Notes: generated by a model from the letters alone, not told the origin. A stretch of 22,105 nucleotides of DNA from Chitinophagaceae bacterium UBA2467 (GCA_002342205.1 DDPN01000168.1:1-22105); one strand, 5' to 3'; shown: positions 7,199-16,186, counted from the stretch's first letter. Translations and numbers: made by a program.

Positions 7199-9799
7199 CT
7201 ATTCTTCTCCGCCTACACGTGCACTTGCAGGATCAATGATAGGACCAAAGAAGATAGAGTTAAGTAAGAGTTTTGCCCCTCCTAGCCAATAAGCCCTGAA
7301 ATTAGGGTTGTCGGCTATGTTGATGACTCGCCCATTACCCAACTGGTTTACAGTTACAGCAGCAGTACCAGAAACAGCATCTTTGTTTTCTTTACTCATC
7401 CATCCACTTTGCATAGGTTGTTTTCCGTAAACAAATGGAGTGGCGTAAGGATTTTTACTTTTCTCCATAAAAATGCGGTTGGCCTTGAATAAAGAAACAA
7501 TGGGAGTGGTGTATCCAAAAGCCAGCGGATGAGAGGCATCGTAGGTAGCTCCTAAAATTGCTCCTCGCACCTGCTGCGCGCCGCTTACTTCATCGCGTGT
7601 TTCGTACGGACGATACTGTGTACTATCAGTAATTGATTTAGGTCGTTTAAAGGTTGCTGTTGAAATACCTTGCTGCACAGCCCAGCTTATAGCCTCCTCT
7701 GTCAAAATCAATGTGCCCCCTGCTTGCACCCAATTTTTTAATTTATCCTTATCCATTTCACTGTAAGAACCACCTGTCATAATGATAGTAGTATAACGAT
7801 CCAGTTCTGCTCTTTTGAAAATAGCTGGCTCTAATTGCGTCAATTGAAAATCCATACGTTGATCCAACAAATGCCAAACTTCACCAGCATCGGTAGCATT
7901 CACACCTGGCCCTGTTATTAATGCCACAGAGGGCTGATTCAATACCACAAATTTTGAGCTTCCTAAATCTACTCCTTCTGTAGAGTACCCCGTAGACACA
8001 GTAAAGGCATTAATATGATATTGACTAACCAAATGGTTGATCAAATTTGATAACTCAGTAACCCCCATTTTTTCTTGGCGAACAGGAATCATCAGTGTCC
8101 CGTAATTAAAGGAGCGCACGGCTTCATCTTTCGCTGTTTTAATACGAATAGGTTGGGTTGCAACTTTAACCAATAAGCCCGCTTTTAACAACTGATTGAG
8201 TGCAGCGGGCGCATACAAATCATCCCACTCTACAAGCACCGCATAGGCTTCTTTTCCCAATGAAAACTCAGTCATGTTTTGATCATCCAAAAACGTTTTA
8301 TTCGAAAAAAGATCTGGAATCAAGGTTGCGCCAGTCAAACTAAGCGAGTTCAGCTCTTTGTATTCCAATCCATAGGCCAGTGGCAATGTCCAAGATGTAA
8401 TGTCATAAAAAAGACTATCGCGATAATCCAAGGTTTTTTCAAAAATTGTTCTGATCAACGTGTGTTGGGGTTGATCTAGCGGCACCAAAATAGAAGTAGC
8501 TGGGCTAAACTGTTTGTCGGCAAGTGTCGATGGTAAATTATAAATACTAATCTGGTGTCTTTGCAGTAACTGTGCAAACTCCTTGAGTCGAATGGGATCA
8601 TTTTTATCACCAATAACATACCCCTTAACTGGAAATGCAGCAGCGCGAGCAGAGGCTTGTTTATAAAATTCTCTTTGGTGACGCAGTAGCTCCTTACGAA
8701 TCGCTACTGTTCCCCGCAGGGTAGACAATGCCGTTACAAATTGGTTACGGATGGTGGCAGGAAACGTCAATAAACCATTGGGTGTTTCTTGTACATGACC
8801 TCTCGAAGAAGCCTGTTCAAAAAGAATACCAACCCCTCCATTTATATCCGGATATGTTGAACCCTTACCGTAATAAAAATCATCATAGTTCTCTTTGGTA
8901 AAATAAAAAGAGCCGATACTATCAAGCACTTTTGCATGAAAAGTAGCTAACTGCTTGGTCAAATCTTGATTAGAAGAGGGCGTAAGAGGGTTCACTCTGG
9001 ATGCAACTCCTGGTTGAAAAAAGAATGTTGCATTAGTTCCTTGCTCATGATGATCGGTAAATACATTAGGACGCCAAGCATGAAACCACTTTAGTCTGTT
9101 TTGACTTTCAATATGAACAGCAGGCAACCAATCTCTGTTGAGATCAAACCAGTAGTGATTAAATCTTCCACCCGGCCACACTTCATTGTACTCACGCGAA
9201 TTGGGATCAGACACTAAATTTTTGCTCTTATGCTGATTAGCCCAAGTGGAAAATCGTTGTAAACCATCCGGGTTGAATGAAGGATCAAATAATATTACTG
9301 TATTCGCGAGTAGATTATCAATCGCAGGGCCCTGAGCTGCCGCTAAATAGTATGCAGATAACAATGAAGCATTGGCTCCACTGGGTTCATTTCCATGAAT
9401 AGAGTGACCAATCCAACATACAGCTGGCATATTTTCCAAATTGGGTTCTGGGGCTGATGGGTCTGCTAATGCGAGATGCTGCTTTCTAATTTCCTCCAGT
9501 CTTTTATGATTAGCTGGTGAGGTGATAATTAGAAGCACTTGAGGCCTTTTTTCGTAGGTATAGCCCATTTGCTCCAACTTAATCCGTTCTGGTGCAGCTT
9601 TTGCCAGCGCCTGCATGTAATTAACCAAGCGATCATGTGTTATATGCCACTCCCCTACTTCATGATGGATGACACTAGAAGGAACAGGGATAGAAGGATT
9701 ATACTTTACATCCGTAGGCAAATAATCAGATAGCTTTTGGGCTTGAATAGAAACAGTTGCAAAAAGATAGCAACAAAGTAAAAAGGCTGTTTTTCGCAT
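7199..9799 (-). CDS. Secreted M14 zinc carboxypeptidase-like protein with C-terminal GATase-like region
   Basis: From the preferred start this is an 866-aa exported protein with signal peptide (MRKTAFLLCC to IQAQ). The frame stays open 11 codons upstream, but the added residues are polar and would spoil the signal. The N-terminal third is a peptidase M14 domain: the zinc motif HxxE in SIHGNEPSG (His135, Glu138), the third ligand in FTDHHEQG (about 250), the NPDG and DLNRDW segments, and the catalytic-type Glu in GILFEQAS. The C-terminal part (about 600-740) contains MTGGSYSEMDKDKL followed by GGTLILTEEA, which resembles class I glutamine-amidotransferase-like domains attached to large Bacteroidota M14 proteins. 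It probably cleaves peptides in the periplasm or outside. It is divergent from mnmA across 66 bp and ends 83 nt before ssb. Confidence 0.88.
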   Translation of the reverse strand: MRKTAFLLCCYLFATVSIQAQKLSDYLPTDVKYNPSIPVPSSVIHHEVGEWHITHDRLVNYMQALAKAAPERIKLEQMGYTYEKRPQVLLIITSPANHKRLEEIRKQHLALADPSAPEPNLENMPAVCWIGHSIHGNEPSGANASLLSAYYLAAAQGPAIDNLLANTVILFDPSFNPDGLQRFSTWANQHKSKNLVSDPNSREYNEVWPGGRFNHYWFDLNRDWLPAVHIESQNRLKWFHAWRPNVFTDHHEQGTNATFFFQPGVASRVNPLTPSSNQDLTKQLATFHAKVLDSIGSFYFTKENYDDFYYGKGSTYPDINGGVGILFEQASSRGHVQETPNGLLTFPATIRNQFVTALSTLRGTVAIRKELLRHQREFYKQASARAAAFPVKGYVIGDKNDPIRLKEFAQLLQRHQISIYNLPSTLADKQFSPATSILVPLDQPQHTLIRTIFEKTLDYRDSLFYDITSWTLPLAYGLEYKELNSLSLTGATLIPDLFSNKTFLDDQNMTEFSLGKEAYAVLVEWDDLYAPAALNQLLKAGLLVKVATQPIRIKTAKDEAVRSFNYGTLMIPVRQEKMGVTELSNLINHLVSQYHINAFTVSTGYSTEGVDLGSSKFVVLNQPSVALITGPGVNATDAGEVWHLLDQRMDFQLTQLEPAIFKRAELDRYTTIIMTGGSYSEMDKDKLKNWVQAGGTLILTEEAISWAVQQGISTATFKRPKSITDSTQYRPYETRDEVSGAQQVRGAILGATYDASHPLAFGYTTPIVSLFKANRIFMEKSKNPYATPFVYGKQPMQSGWMSKENKDAVSGTAAVTVNQLGNGRVINIADNPNFRAYWLGGAKLLLNSIFFGPIIDPASARVGGEE

Positions 9800-9812
9800 G
9801 GTAGAATCGATT

Positions 9813-9824
9813 TTGGGCGCCCAA
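9813..9824. promoter_or_regulatory. Perfect 12-bp palindrome in the M14/mnmA divergent region
   Basis: TTGGGCGCCCAA is an exact palindrome lying 14 nt upstream of the M14 start codon and overlapping a weak minus-strand -7-like TAACTTGG. It could be an operator or a small hairpin in the M14 leader. No regulator is suggested by context. Confidence 0.3.
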
Positions 9825-9853
9825 GTTAACACTTCTCACTAAATAGGTCGTTG

Positions 9854-9861
9854 TATCTTTG
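9854..9861 (+). promoter_or_regulatory. mnmA -7 box adjoining the start codon
   Basis: TATCTTTG matches TAnnTTTG fully and ends 4 nt before the ATG at 9866, predicting a leaderless or nearly leaderless mRNA. The -33 region is poor: no TTG lies at the expected spacing, and the nearest similar bases are TTAACA at 9826. Confidence 0.5.
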
Positions 9862-9865
9862 CAGC

Positions 9866-10975
9866 ATGAGCAGAAAAGGGAAAGTACTGGTTGCAATGAG
9901 TGGCGGAATTGACAGCACGGTGGCTGCGCTCCTCTTGCATAAGGAGGGTTATGAGGTGGTGGGAATCACCATGAAAACCTGGGACTATGCCGCCAGCGGT
10001 GGAAGCAAAAAAGAAACAGGCTGCTGCAACCTTGATTCATTCAACGATGCTCGCCAAGCAGCAGTTGAACACGGCTTTGCGCACTATATTCTAGATATCA
10101 GAGATGAGTTTGGCGACTTTGTGATTGACAATTTTGTGGAAGAATATTTAGCAGGTCGCACCCCCAACCCATGTGTGCTTTGTAATACGCATATTAAATG
10201 GCGTGCCCTCTTAAAAAGAGCGGATGCGCTCAATTGCGATTTCATTGCTACTGGGCATTACGCAAAGGTTCGGCAACATGAGAATGGTCGCTTTGTCATT
10301 AGCAAAGCCGTTGACGAAACCAAAGACCAGAGCTATGTTCTATGGGGACTTCAACAAGATCTATTAAGCAGAACACTACTTCCACTGGGTGGTTTTAGAA
10401 AAACAGCCATTCGCCAACTAGCACACGATTTTGGCTACCCAGCACTAGCCAAAAAATCGGAGAGCTACGAAATTTGTTTTGTGCCTGACAATGACTACAG
10501 AGGGTTTCTAAAAAGAAACGTATCAGGTCTTGAAGAAAGAGTAGCTGGAGGAAACTTCATTGATCAGCAAGGAAGGATTTTAGGAAAGCACAAAGGATAT
10601 CCTTTCTATACAATTGGACAACGCAAAGGACTGGATATCGCCTTAGGCAAACCAGTATTTGTTACACAGATTGACCCCGACACCAATACAGTCACCTTAG
10701 GTGACGAAGAAGATCTTTCAAAAAAGGAGATGCGCGTGAGCAAATTAAACTTCATAAAATATGAAAGTTTAAAGCACGGACAAGAAGCCACTACAAAGAT
10801 CCGATACAAAGACGCAGGTTCACTTTCTCAACTTTACCCAGAAAACGAAAGTGTACGAGTAACATTTTTTGAAAATGCAAAAGGAATTGCGCCCGGGCAA
10901 AGTGCAGTATTCTATGAAGGCGAGGATGTGATAGGCGGCGGAATCATACAACGAGAATCATTCTATGCGAAATAA
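9866..10975 (+). CDS. mnmA: tRNA-specific 2-thiouridylase
   Basis: A 369-aa cytoplasmic enzyme that installs the 2-thio group on wobble uridine 34 of tRNA-Lys, -Glu and -Gln, using ATP and relayed persulfide sulfur. Visible features are the PP-loop SGGIDS (12-17), the NPCVLCN segment with Cys106 aligning to the E. coli nucleophilic Cys102, TGHYAK (129-134), the DQSYVLW segment, and SYEICFVPD with Cys204 aligning to E. coli Cys199. The length fits the family. The frame extends 5 codons upstream to a TTG, but those codons are the promoter -7 box, so ATG 9866 is chosen. The stop overlaps the start of the following lipoprotein gene by 11 nt, suggesting joint transcription. Confidence 0.96.
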   Translation: MSRKGKVLVAMSGGIDSTVAALLLHKEGYEVVGITMKTWDYAASGGSKKETGCCNLDSFNDARQAAVEHGFAHYILDIRDEFGDFVIDNFVEEYLAGRTPNPCVLCNTHIKWRALLKRADALNCDFIATGHYAKVRQHENGRFVISKAVDETKDQSYVLWGLQQDLLSRTLLPLGGFRKTAIRQLAHDFGYPALAKKSESYEICFVPDNDYRGFLKRNVSGLEERVAGGNFIDQQGRILGKHKGYPFYTIGQRKGLDIALGKPVFVTQIDPDTNTVTLGDEEDLSKKEMRVSKLNFIKYESLKHGQEATTKIRYKDAGSLSQLYPENESVRVTFFENAKGIAPGQSAVFYEGEDVIGGGIIQRESFYAK

Positions 10976-11768
10976 TTCATTCCACGATATTGCTCACTCT
11001 TTTTTTTCAACCAGAATTTTTATTGCTTCACTTTTTAGTTTCAGTTTTCTTTTATTGATGGGATGTAATGATCGAGTCCCCTTAAATGCAGAAAAGCTAG
11101 AAGATTATCTACCGTTACAAAAAGGGAAATACATTACCTATAGAGTTGACTCAACTGTTTTTACCCAATACGGCAGACAGACAGAGATCCATTCTTATTT
11201 GGTAAAATGCCAAATCGATTCAAGTTTTTTGGACAATGTAGGAAGAACCAGCTTCAAGGTGTTACGTCTACTACGCGATACCTTAGCTACGACTCCTTGG
11301 AAAAATGCAGGCAGCTTTTATGTTTCACCGGGAAGTACTCAACTAGAATGGGTTGAAGACAATCTTAGACAAGTCAAGCTAAAACTCCCCATCAGCACAC
11401 AAAATAGTTGGAAGGGCAACCTGTACTTAACAACAAACCCCTTGAACCCTCCGTATGATTTTAGCAATGATGATAATATACAGGACTGGGATTACACCTA
11501 CACAGGACCTGCCGGTAACTTTCAATTCAGAGATCAGCGGTATTCGGAGGTGATTACTGTATCTCAAATTGATAAATCATTCAATGTACCTATCACCCTT
11601 CCCAACTCCTATGCTTTTAAAAATTTTGCGGTCGATAAATTTGCAAAAGGTATTGGTCTCATCTATAAAGAATGGGAATGCTGGGAATACCAACCCAATA
11701 CCGGCGGAAGCGGAGGTCCTTACAAAATAGGATTTGGCATTCGGCAATGGATGGTCGACCATAACTAA
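10965..11768 (+). CDS. Uncharacterised lipoprotein
   Basis: A 267-aa protein I do not recognise. It has a polar N-terminus, a Phe/Ser-rich hydrophobic segment (about 18-33) and a lipobox LLMGC with Cys34, so it is probably lipid-anchored. The mature part is rich in beta-prone alternating segments (for example GKYITYRVDSTVF and HSYLVKCQIDSSF), suggesting a small beta-rich envelope domain. No catalytic motif is evident. The first ATG overlaps the mnmA 3' end by 11 nt, and the next gene, a T9SS-exported S8 protease, begins 12 nt after its stop, so the three genes likely form one transcript. A link to the protease (for example as an accessory envelope protein) is only suggested by position. Confidence 0.75.
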   Translation: MRNNSFHDIAHSFFSTRIFIASLFSFSFLLLMGCNDRVPLNAEKLEDYLPLQKGKYITYRVDSTVFTQYGRQTEIHSYLVKCQIDSSFLDNVGRTSFKVLRLLRDTLATTPWKNAGSFYVSPGSTQLEWVEDNLRQVKLKLPISTQNSWKGNLYLTTNPLNPPYDFSNDDNIQDWDYTYTGPAGNFQFRDQRYSEVITVSQIDKSFNVPITLPNSYAFKNFAVDKFAKGIGLIYKEWECWEYQPNTGGSGGPYKIGFGIRQWMVDHN

Positions 11769-11780
11769 TAAAACTAAGTA

Positions 11781-13799
11781 ATGCGCACAATCAATCAAAG
11801 TAAAATAAACAGATTCCTTTTTTTTATACTACTAGTAACACAAACTGAGGTTTCACTTGCACAGTTTAGCCGACACATCGTATGGTTAAAAAATAAAGGA
11901 AACAATAGCTATACCCTTTCCAATCCAACTCCTTATTTGTCTACCCGAGCATTGGACAGAAGAACACGTTACACGATTACAATAGACAGCACTGATTTAC
12001 CCGTCAGCCCCTCTTATTTAACACAATTACGAAACATACCTGGCATTACAATTCTTAATGTCTCCAAGTGGTTAAATGCCGTTTGTATCCAGAGTACTGA
12101 TGCTACAGCCCTCAACACCGTACAGACCCTTCCCTTTGTTCAACAAGTGGCAGGTCTTGCTGCAAGAACAAGCCCTACGACAAAAACAAAAGAAAAATTC
12201 ATTCGGGACGAGGATATTCTACCCATTCTAAATCCTACAACTGCAAAACTCACGGGAGATTATTATAACTATGGCACCACTGCAGCGCAGGAAGTCAAAC
12301 TTCATCGTGCAGAATTCTTGCACAACATTGGTTTAAGAGGAGCAGGCATGCAGGTAGCTGTACTTGATGGGGGCTTTTATAATTTTAATACGCTGCCTGC
12401 TTTTGATAGTATCAACCGAAGTGGCAGAGTTTTAAGCACCTGGGATTTTGTATCTAGAAATCAGCAAGTGCAAGATGATCATCCACATGGCATGCAATGT
12501 CTTTCTACCATCGCGGCTAACTTACCGGGTCAATTTGTAGGGAAAGCTCCGCAAGCTAGTTTCCATTTATTCAGAACAGAGGATGTAAACAGTGAATACC
12601 CCATCGAAGAATTTAACTGGGTTTGTGGTGCTGAAAGAGCAGATAGTGCAGGCGCAGATTTGATTTCATCTTCATTGGGATACTTTGATTTTGATAATCC
12701 TGTTTTCAATTACACCTACCAACAAATGAATGGTCGTAGTACAATATGTGTAAAAGGAGCTGACTTGGCTGCGAAAAAAGGATTGCTCGTTTTTAATTCA
12801 GCAGGCAACGAAGGAAGCGGTGCTTGGCGCTACATTATTACACCTGCAGACGGAGATAGTGTAATTGCAGTTGGGGCAGTCAATGCAGCAGGAAGTGTTG
12901 CATCCTTTTCGAGCTATGGACCCTCTAGCGACGGCCGAATAAAACCTGAACTTGCCTCTGTAGGATTAGCAGCAGTTGTGCAAACTACAAGTGGAGGAAT
13001 TGGAGCTGCCAATGGCACTTCTTTTGCTTGTCCGAATATGGCCGGATTAGCCACTTGTCTATGGCAGGGATTTCCAGAATTCAATAACATGAAAATTGTT
13101 GATGCATTAAAAAAAGCAGCAAGTCGTTACACGACTCCCAATGATAGAATAGGCTATGGAATTCCTGATTTAAAAAATGCATTTGCCTTTTTACTTTCCG
13201 AATATGCAACCTGTACAGCTACTAATAATAACTGTGTGGTTTCACTAAACTGGAAAAGCAAAGATGTTTCTGCCATGCAGTATATCATTGAGCGAAAGCT
13301 GCCCACTGAAAATGCGTATCGTGTTATTTCACAACTCTTCGGAACAGGTGGATCACAATTAAGTAACACGACTTACACGTACCAGGACCGCTTACAAGGT
13401 ATAAGTGCTGGCACCATACAATACAGAGTCAGTCAAGTAATTGATACTTCTGTTGCCACTAGACAAGTGGTGTTACTAGACAGCGCAAGCATTTCACTCA
13501 CTTCTCCTTGTTTGAATACTGATGACATTACCGATATTTTATGGATCTATCCTAACCCTCTAACCGGAGCAAGCAAAGAGAAATTTATAATCAATCTACT
13601 TGAGGCCAAACAAAATCTATCTATTACCTGTCATGATAAAACCGGAAAATTAATTGGAATATATAGATTCAGTAAACCGGCCGGCATTTTCACCAGTGGT
13701 GAGTTACCCTTCAAGCCTGCTTCCAATGGAGTCTATGTACTTACGCTATGGAATGATGAAACAAAATTGGATACCAAGGAGTGGATTGTTAATTACTGA
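11781..13799 (+). CDS. S8 serine peptidase with T9SS sorting tail
   Basis: A 672-aa exported subtilase with a signal peptide (hydrophobic about 11-20, cleavage likely after SLAQ). Residues 28-170 look like an inhibitor-type propeptide region. The catalytic domain (about 185-470) keeps the full set: Asp196 (AVLDGG), His236 (HPHGMQ), oxyanion Asn343 (SAGNEG) and Ser414 (NGTSFA). A region of about 475-580 may be a fibronectin-like or linker domain. The last ~85 residues, starting near IYPNPLTG and ending in a KEWIVNY-type strand, match the type A T9SS C-terminal sorting domain, so it should cross the outer membrane and be attached or released at the surface. Its 3' end overlaps the convergent RNA methyltransferase gene by 11 bp. 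Confidence 0.92.
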   Translation: MRTINQSKINRFLFFILLVTQTEVSLAQFSRHIVWLKNKGNNSYTLSNPTPYLSTRALDRRTRYTITIDSTDLPVSPSYLTQLRNIPGITILNVSKWLNAVCIQSTDATALNTVQTLPFVQQVAGLAARTSPTTKTKEKFIRDEDILPILNPTTAKLTGDYYNYGTTAAQEVKLHRAEFLHNIGLRGAGMQVAVLDGGFYNFNTLPAFDSINRSGRVLSTWDFVSRNQQVQDDHPHGMQCLSTIAANLPGQFVGKAPQASFHLFRTEDVNSEYPIEEFNWVCGAERADSAGADLISSSLGYFDFDNPVFNYTYQQMNGRSTICVKGADLAAKKGLLVFNSAGNEGSGAWRYIITPADGDSVIAVGAVNAAGSVASFSSYGPSSDGRIKPELASVGLAAVVQTTSGGIGAANGTSFACPNMAGLATCLWQGFPEFNNMKIVDALKKAASRYTTPNDRIGYGIPDLKNAFAFLLSEYATCTATNNNCVVSLNWKSKDVSAMQYIIERKLPTENAYRVISQLFGTGGSQLSNTTYTYQDRLQGISAGTIQYRVSQVIDTSVATRQVVLLDSASISLTSPCLNTDDITDILWIYPNPLTGASKEKFIINLLEAKQNLSITCHDKTGKLIGIYRFSKPAGIFTSGELPFKPASNGVYVLTLWNDETKLDTKEWIVNY

Positions 13800-14958
13800 T
13801 TTTTTGCAGTAAAGCACCAAAAAGCGAATCAGCTTTTTGTGGCATTCCATTAAAAAGCTGCATTTTGACAATTTTAAACCCCGAGGATGTTGCAAAGGCA
13901 GTAATCTGCTGCTCATTTTCCTTTTCAAATACAGAGCAAGTGCAATAAAGAAGATAACCGCCTGGCTTTATAGTAGTGGTTATATGAGAGAGAATTTTCT
14001 TTTGCTTAGCTACATATTGTTCTAATTGGTCAGACGTGAAATAAACACGCTCTTCCGGAGTACGCCCCCAAGTGCCACTTCCTGTACAGGGAACATCTGC
14101 TACAACCAAATCAAATAAAAATGAGGAAGGTATAGTACCCTTCTGTTCCAGATCTAACTGTTCAATCCGGTGCGTTGCAATCGCCGCATCTCGTAATCGA
14201 TTTTTCAATTGATTTAAAATAGAGGCACGGATATCCGACACTGTTAATTGTGCGGCGGGAAATCGATCCTTGATCAATATGGATTTGCCTCCACTTGCTG
14301 CACAACAATCCCAACAGCTAGAAATTGCATCAGCTGGCACTAGTTGAAGTAATTGATCAATCTGTTGTGAGCTATAATCCTGTACAACATAATCTCTATT
14401 TAGGCCAGGAAGTAAATCCAGATTAACCGCCGCAGGAAATGAAATACAAGTTGGACTAATTGAATGAACAGGTAGTTTTAATTTGCCTATATGTTCTTTA
14501 GCTATTTTTTCTTTGCCAGGACGTAAGCGAATAAATACATCTGGTTGAATTAATTGTGAACGTAGCCAGTCATTTAGTTCAATGTTGCTCGATAGAGTCA
14601 GCTCATAGGGGAAAAGTGCCCTCCAGTTGAATGTAGCGGAGAATAAGCGCATACGCACCTCCATATCCTCCGAAAAAAAAGGTGACCAGTCTGGCTTAAG
14701 TGAAGTCACCAAAGGATCCGGACTATTAGAAAGTAAAAAAACGGATGCGAGTATTTTTTCTTCAATGGAATAATTGACAAAAGCAGCCCCTACTCTAAAA
14801 TAGGAGTAGCAATAATGGCGAATTAGTCTTCGATCAGTTGATCCCATTTTTCGATCAGCAGCAAACAACTGCTTACAATAAATAGAAAAAGGCTGTTCCC
14901 CTTTGTAATTCTCCAAGTAGGTAACAGCCTTTTTTAAATATGCATGGTAGCGGCTCAA
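13789..14958 (-). CDS. RsmB/NOP family SAM-dependent RNA cytosine methyltransferase
   Basis: A 389-aa class I methyltransferase of the RsmB/NSUN 5-methylcytosine family. The SAM-binding motif I is WDCCAASGGKS (216-226), motif IV is DVPCTGSG with Cys291, and motif VI YCTCS contains Cys341, aligning to the catalytic Cys of E. coli RsmB. The N-terminal ~130 residues are helical but not an obvious NusB domain. The reading starts at TTG 14958, which forms a TTGA overlap with the sucB stop, implying translational coupling. The only nearby ATG is out of frame, and starting at Met38 would remove conserved-looking sequence (SRYHAYLKKAV, YKGEQPFS). The target is likely rRNA but not certain. The 3' end overlaps the convergent S8 gene. 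Confidence 0.88.
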   Translation of the reverse strand: MSRYHAYLKKAVTYLENYKGEQPFSIYCKQLFAADRKMGSTDRRLIRHYCYSYFRVGAAFVNYSIEEKILASVFLLSNSPDPLVTSLKPDWSPFFSEDMEVRMRLFSATFNWRALFPYELTLSSNIELNDWLRSQLIQPDVFIRLRPGKEKIAKEHIGKLKLPVHSISPTCISFPAAVNLDLLPGLNRDYVVQDYSSQQIDQLLQLVPADAISSCWDCCAASGGKSILIKDRFPAAQLTVSDIRASILNQLKNRLRDAAIATHRIEQLDLEQKGTIPSSFLFDLVVADVPCTGSGTWGRTPEERVYFTSDQLEQYVAKQKKILSHITTTIKPGGYLLYCTCSVFEKENEQQITAFATSSGFKIVKMQLFNGMPQKADSLFGALLQKISN

Positions 14959-16175
14959 AGCTGCAGTAAAGTTTTGACCGGGTCTTTGCCGATCAATAAT
15001 TGTTCGGGACTTTCTAACAGTTCTTTGACGCGTACTAAAAATCCAACTGATTCTCTTCCATCAATAATGCGATGATCATAACTTAATGCGAGATACATCA
15101 TGGGTCGTATTACAACCTGGCCTGCAATCGCCATAGGTCTTTCCTGAATTTTGTGCATCCCGAGAATTGCACTTTGAGGAGCATTGATAATAGGCGTACT
15201 CATCAAAGATCCAAACACACCCCCATTGGTAATTGTAAATGTACCGCCGGTTAAATCTTCTGCCGTTAATTTACTATCTCTGGCCTTGACAGCTAATGCA
15301 GCAACATTCTTTTCAATGTCAGCCATACTCATGCTCTCTACATTGCGCATCACAGGAACAGTTAACCCACGGGGAGTACTTACCGCAACACTAATATCTG
15401 CATAGTCATGATATAAAATGGAATCTCCGTCAATAGAGGCATTAACAGAGGGCCATTCTTGTAATGCAATGGAACAAGCTTTTGCAAAAAAGCTCATAAA
15501 ACCAAGGCCTACTCCGTGCTTTTCTTTGAATTTGTCTTTGTGTAACGAACGTATCTCAAGAATACGCGTCATGTCAACCTCATTGAATGTAGTTAACATG
15601 GCCGTACCATTCTTAGCCTCAACCAGTCGCTTAGCAATTGTTTTACGAAGATTACTCATCTTCTCCTTTCTATCCGATCTCGCTCCAGCTTCTTGGCCAG
15701 CAAATGGAAGTTGACCAGGTTTTTCCAACGCCTTTAAAACGTCTTCTCTAACAATTTTTCCCTGCGGTCCAGATGGCTTAACCTGTGCTGGATCTACTTT
15801 TTTATCAGCAAGAATAGCAGAAGCAAGCGGCGTAGCTTTTACTTCAGAGGCAGGAGCTGCAACAACAGGCTTCACCTCTGCTACGGTTGGAACAGACGGA
15901 GGTTTAGGTGCCGTAATTTCTAATTTAGGAGCAACGGGCTTGGCTGTTTCATCGATAGTTGCCAGCACATCCCCAATCTTCAATTGATCGCCTTCAGCAG
16001 CAATTGTGGTAAGCACACCAGATTTTTCTGCATTTACTTCAAACGTTGCCTTCTCACTTTCAAGTTCTGCAATCACCTCATCGATCTCCACATAATCTCC
16101 AGACTTTTTATTCCAACGAAGTAACTGGACTTCTGTAATCGACTCGCCAACGGTAGGTACTTTAATTTCGATCAT
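14955..16175 (-). CDS. sucB: 2-oxoglutarate dehydrogenase E2, dihydrolipoyl succinyltransferase
   Basis: A 406-aa core component of the 2-oxoglutarate dehydrogenase complex, transferring succinyl from lipoyl-lysine to CoA in the TCA cycle. The N-terminal lipoyl domain (1-76) has the lipoylation site ESEKA (Lys42). An Ala/Pro/Val-rich linker (about 80-112) leads to the peripheral subunit-binding domain (about 113-150, ATPLASAIL and GPQGKIVREDV). The catalytic acyltransferase domain (about 175-406) ends with the active-site motif DHRIIDG (His368, Asp372). It begins 11 nt after the sucA stop, so the two are clearly an operon. Its stop overlaps the TTG start of the RNA methyltransferase gene. E3 (lpd) is not in the window. 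Confidence 0.96.
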   Translation of the reverse strand: MIEIKVPTVGESITEVQLLRWNKKSGDYVEIDEVIAELESEKATFEVNAEKSGVLTTIAAEGDQLKIGDVLATIDETAKPVAPKLEITAPKPPSVPTVAEVKPVVAAPASEVKATPLASAILADKKVDPAQVKPSGPQGKIVREDVLKALEKPGQLPFAGQEAGARSDRKEKMSNLRKTIAKRLVEAKNGTAMLTTFNEVDMTRILEIRSLHKDKFKEKHGVGLGFMSFFAKACSIALQEWPSVNASIDGDSILYHDYADISVAVSTPRGLTVPVMRNVESMSMADIEKNVAALAVKARDSKLTAEDLTGGTFTITNGGVFGSLMSTPIINAPQSAILGMHKIQERPMAIAGQVVIRPMMYLALSYDHRIIDGRESVGFLVRVKELLESPEQLLIGKDPVKTLLQL

Positions 16176-16186
16176 AAAATAATTTA

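Noticed and set aside
6870..7292. 140-codon frame antisense to ssb
   Set aside because: It is mostly a shadow of ssb and the M14 3' end, lacks domain features, and crosses the ssb promoter.
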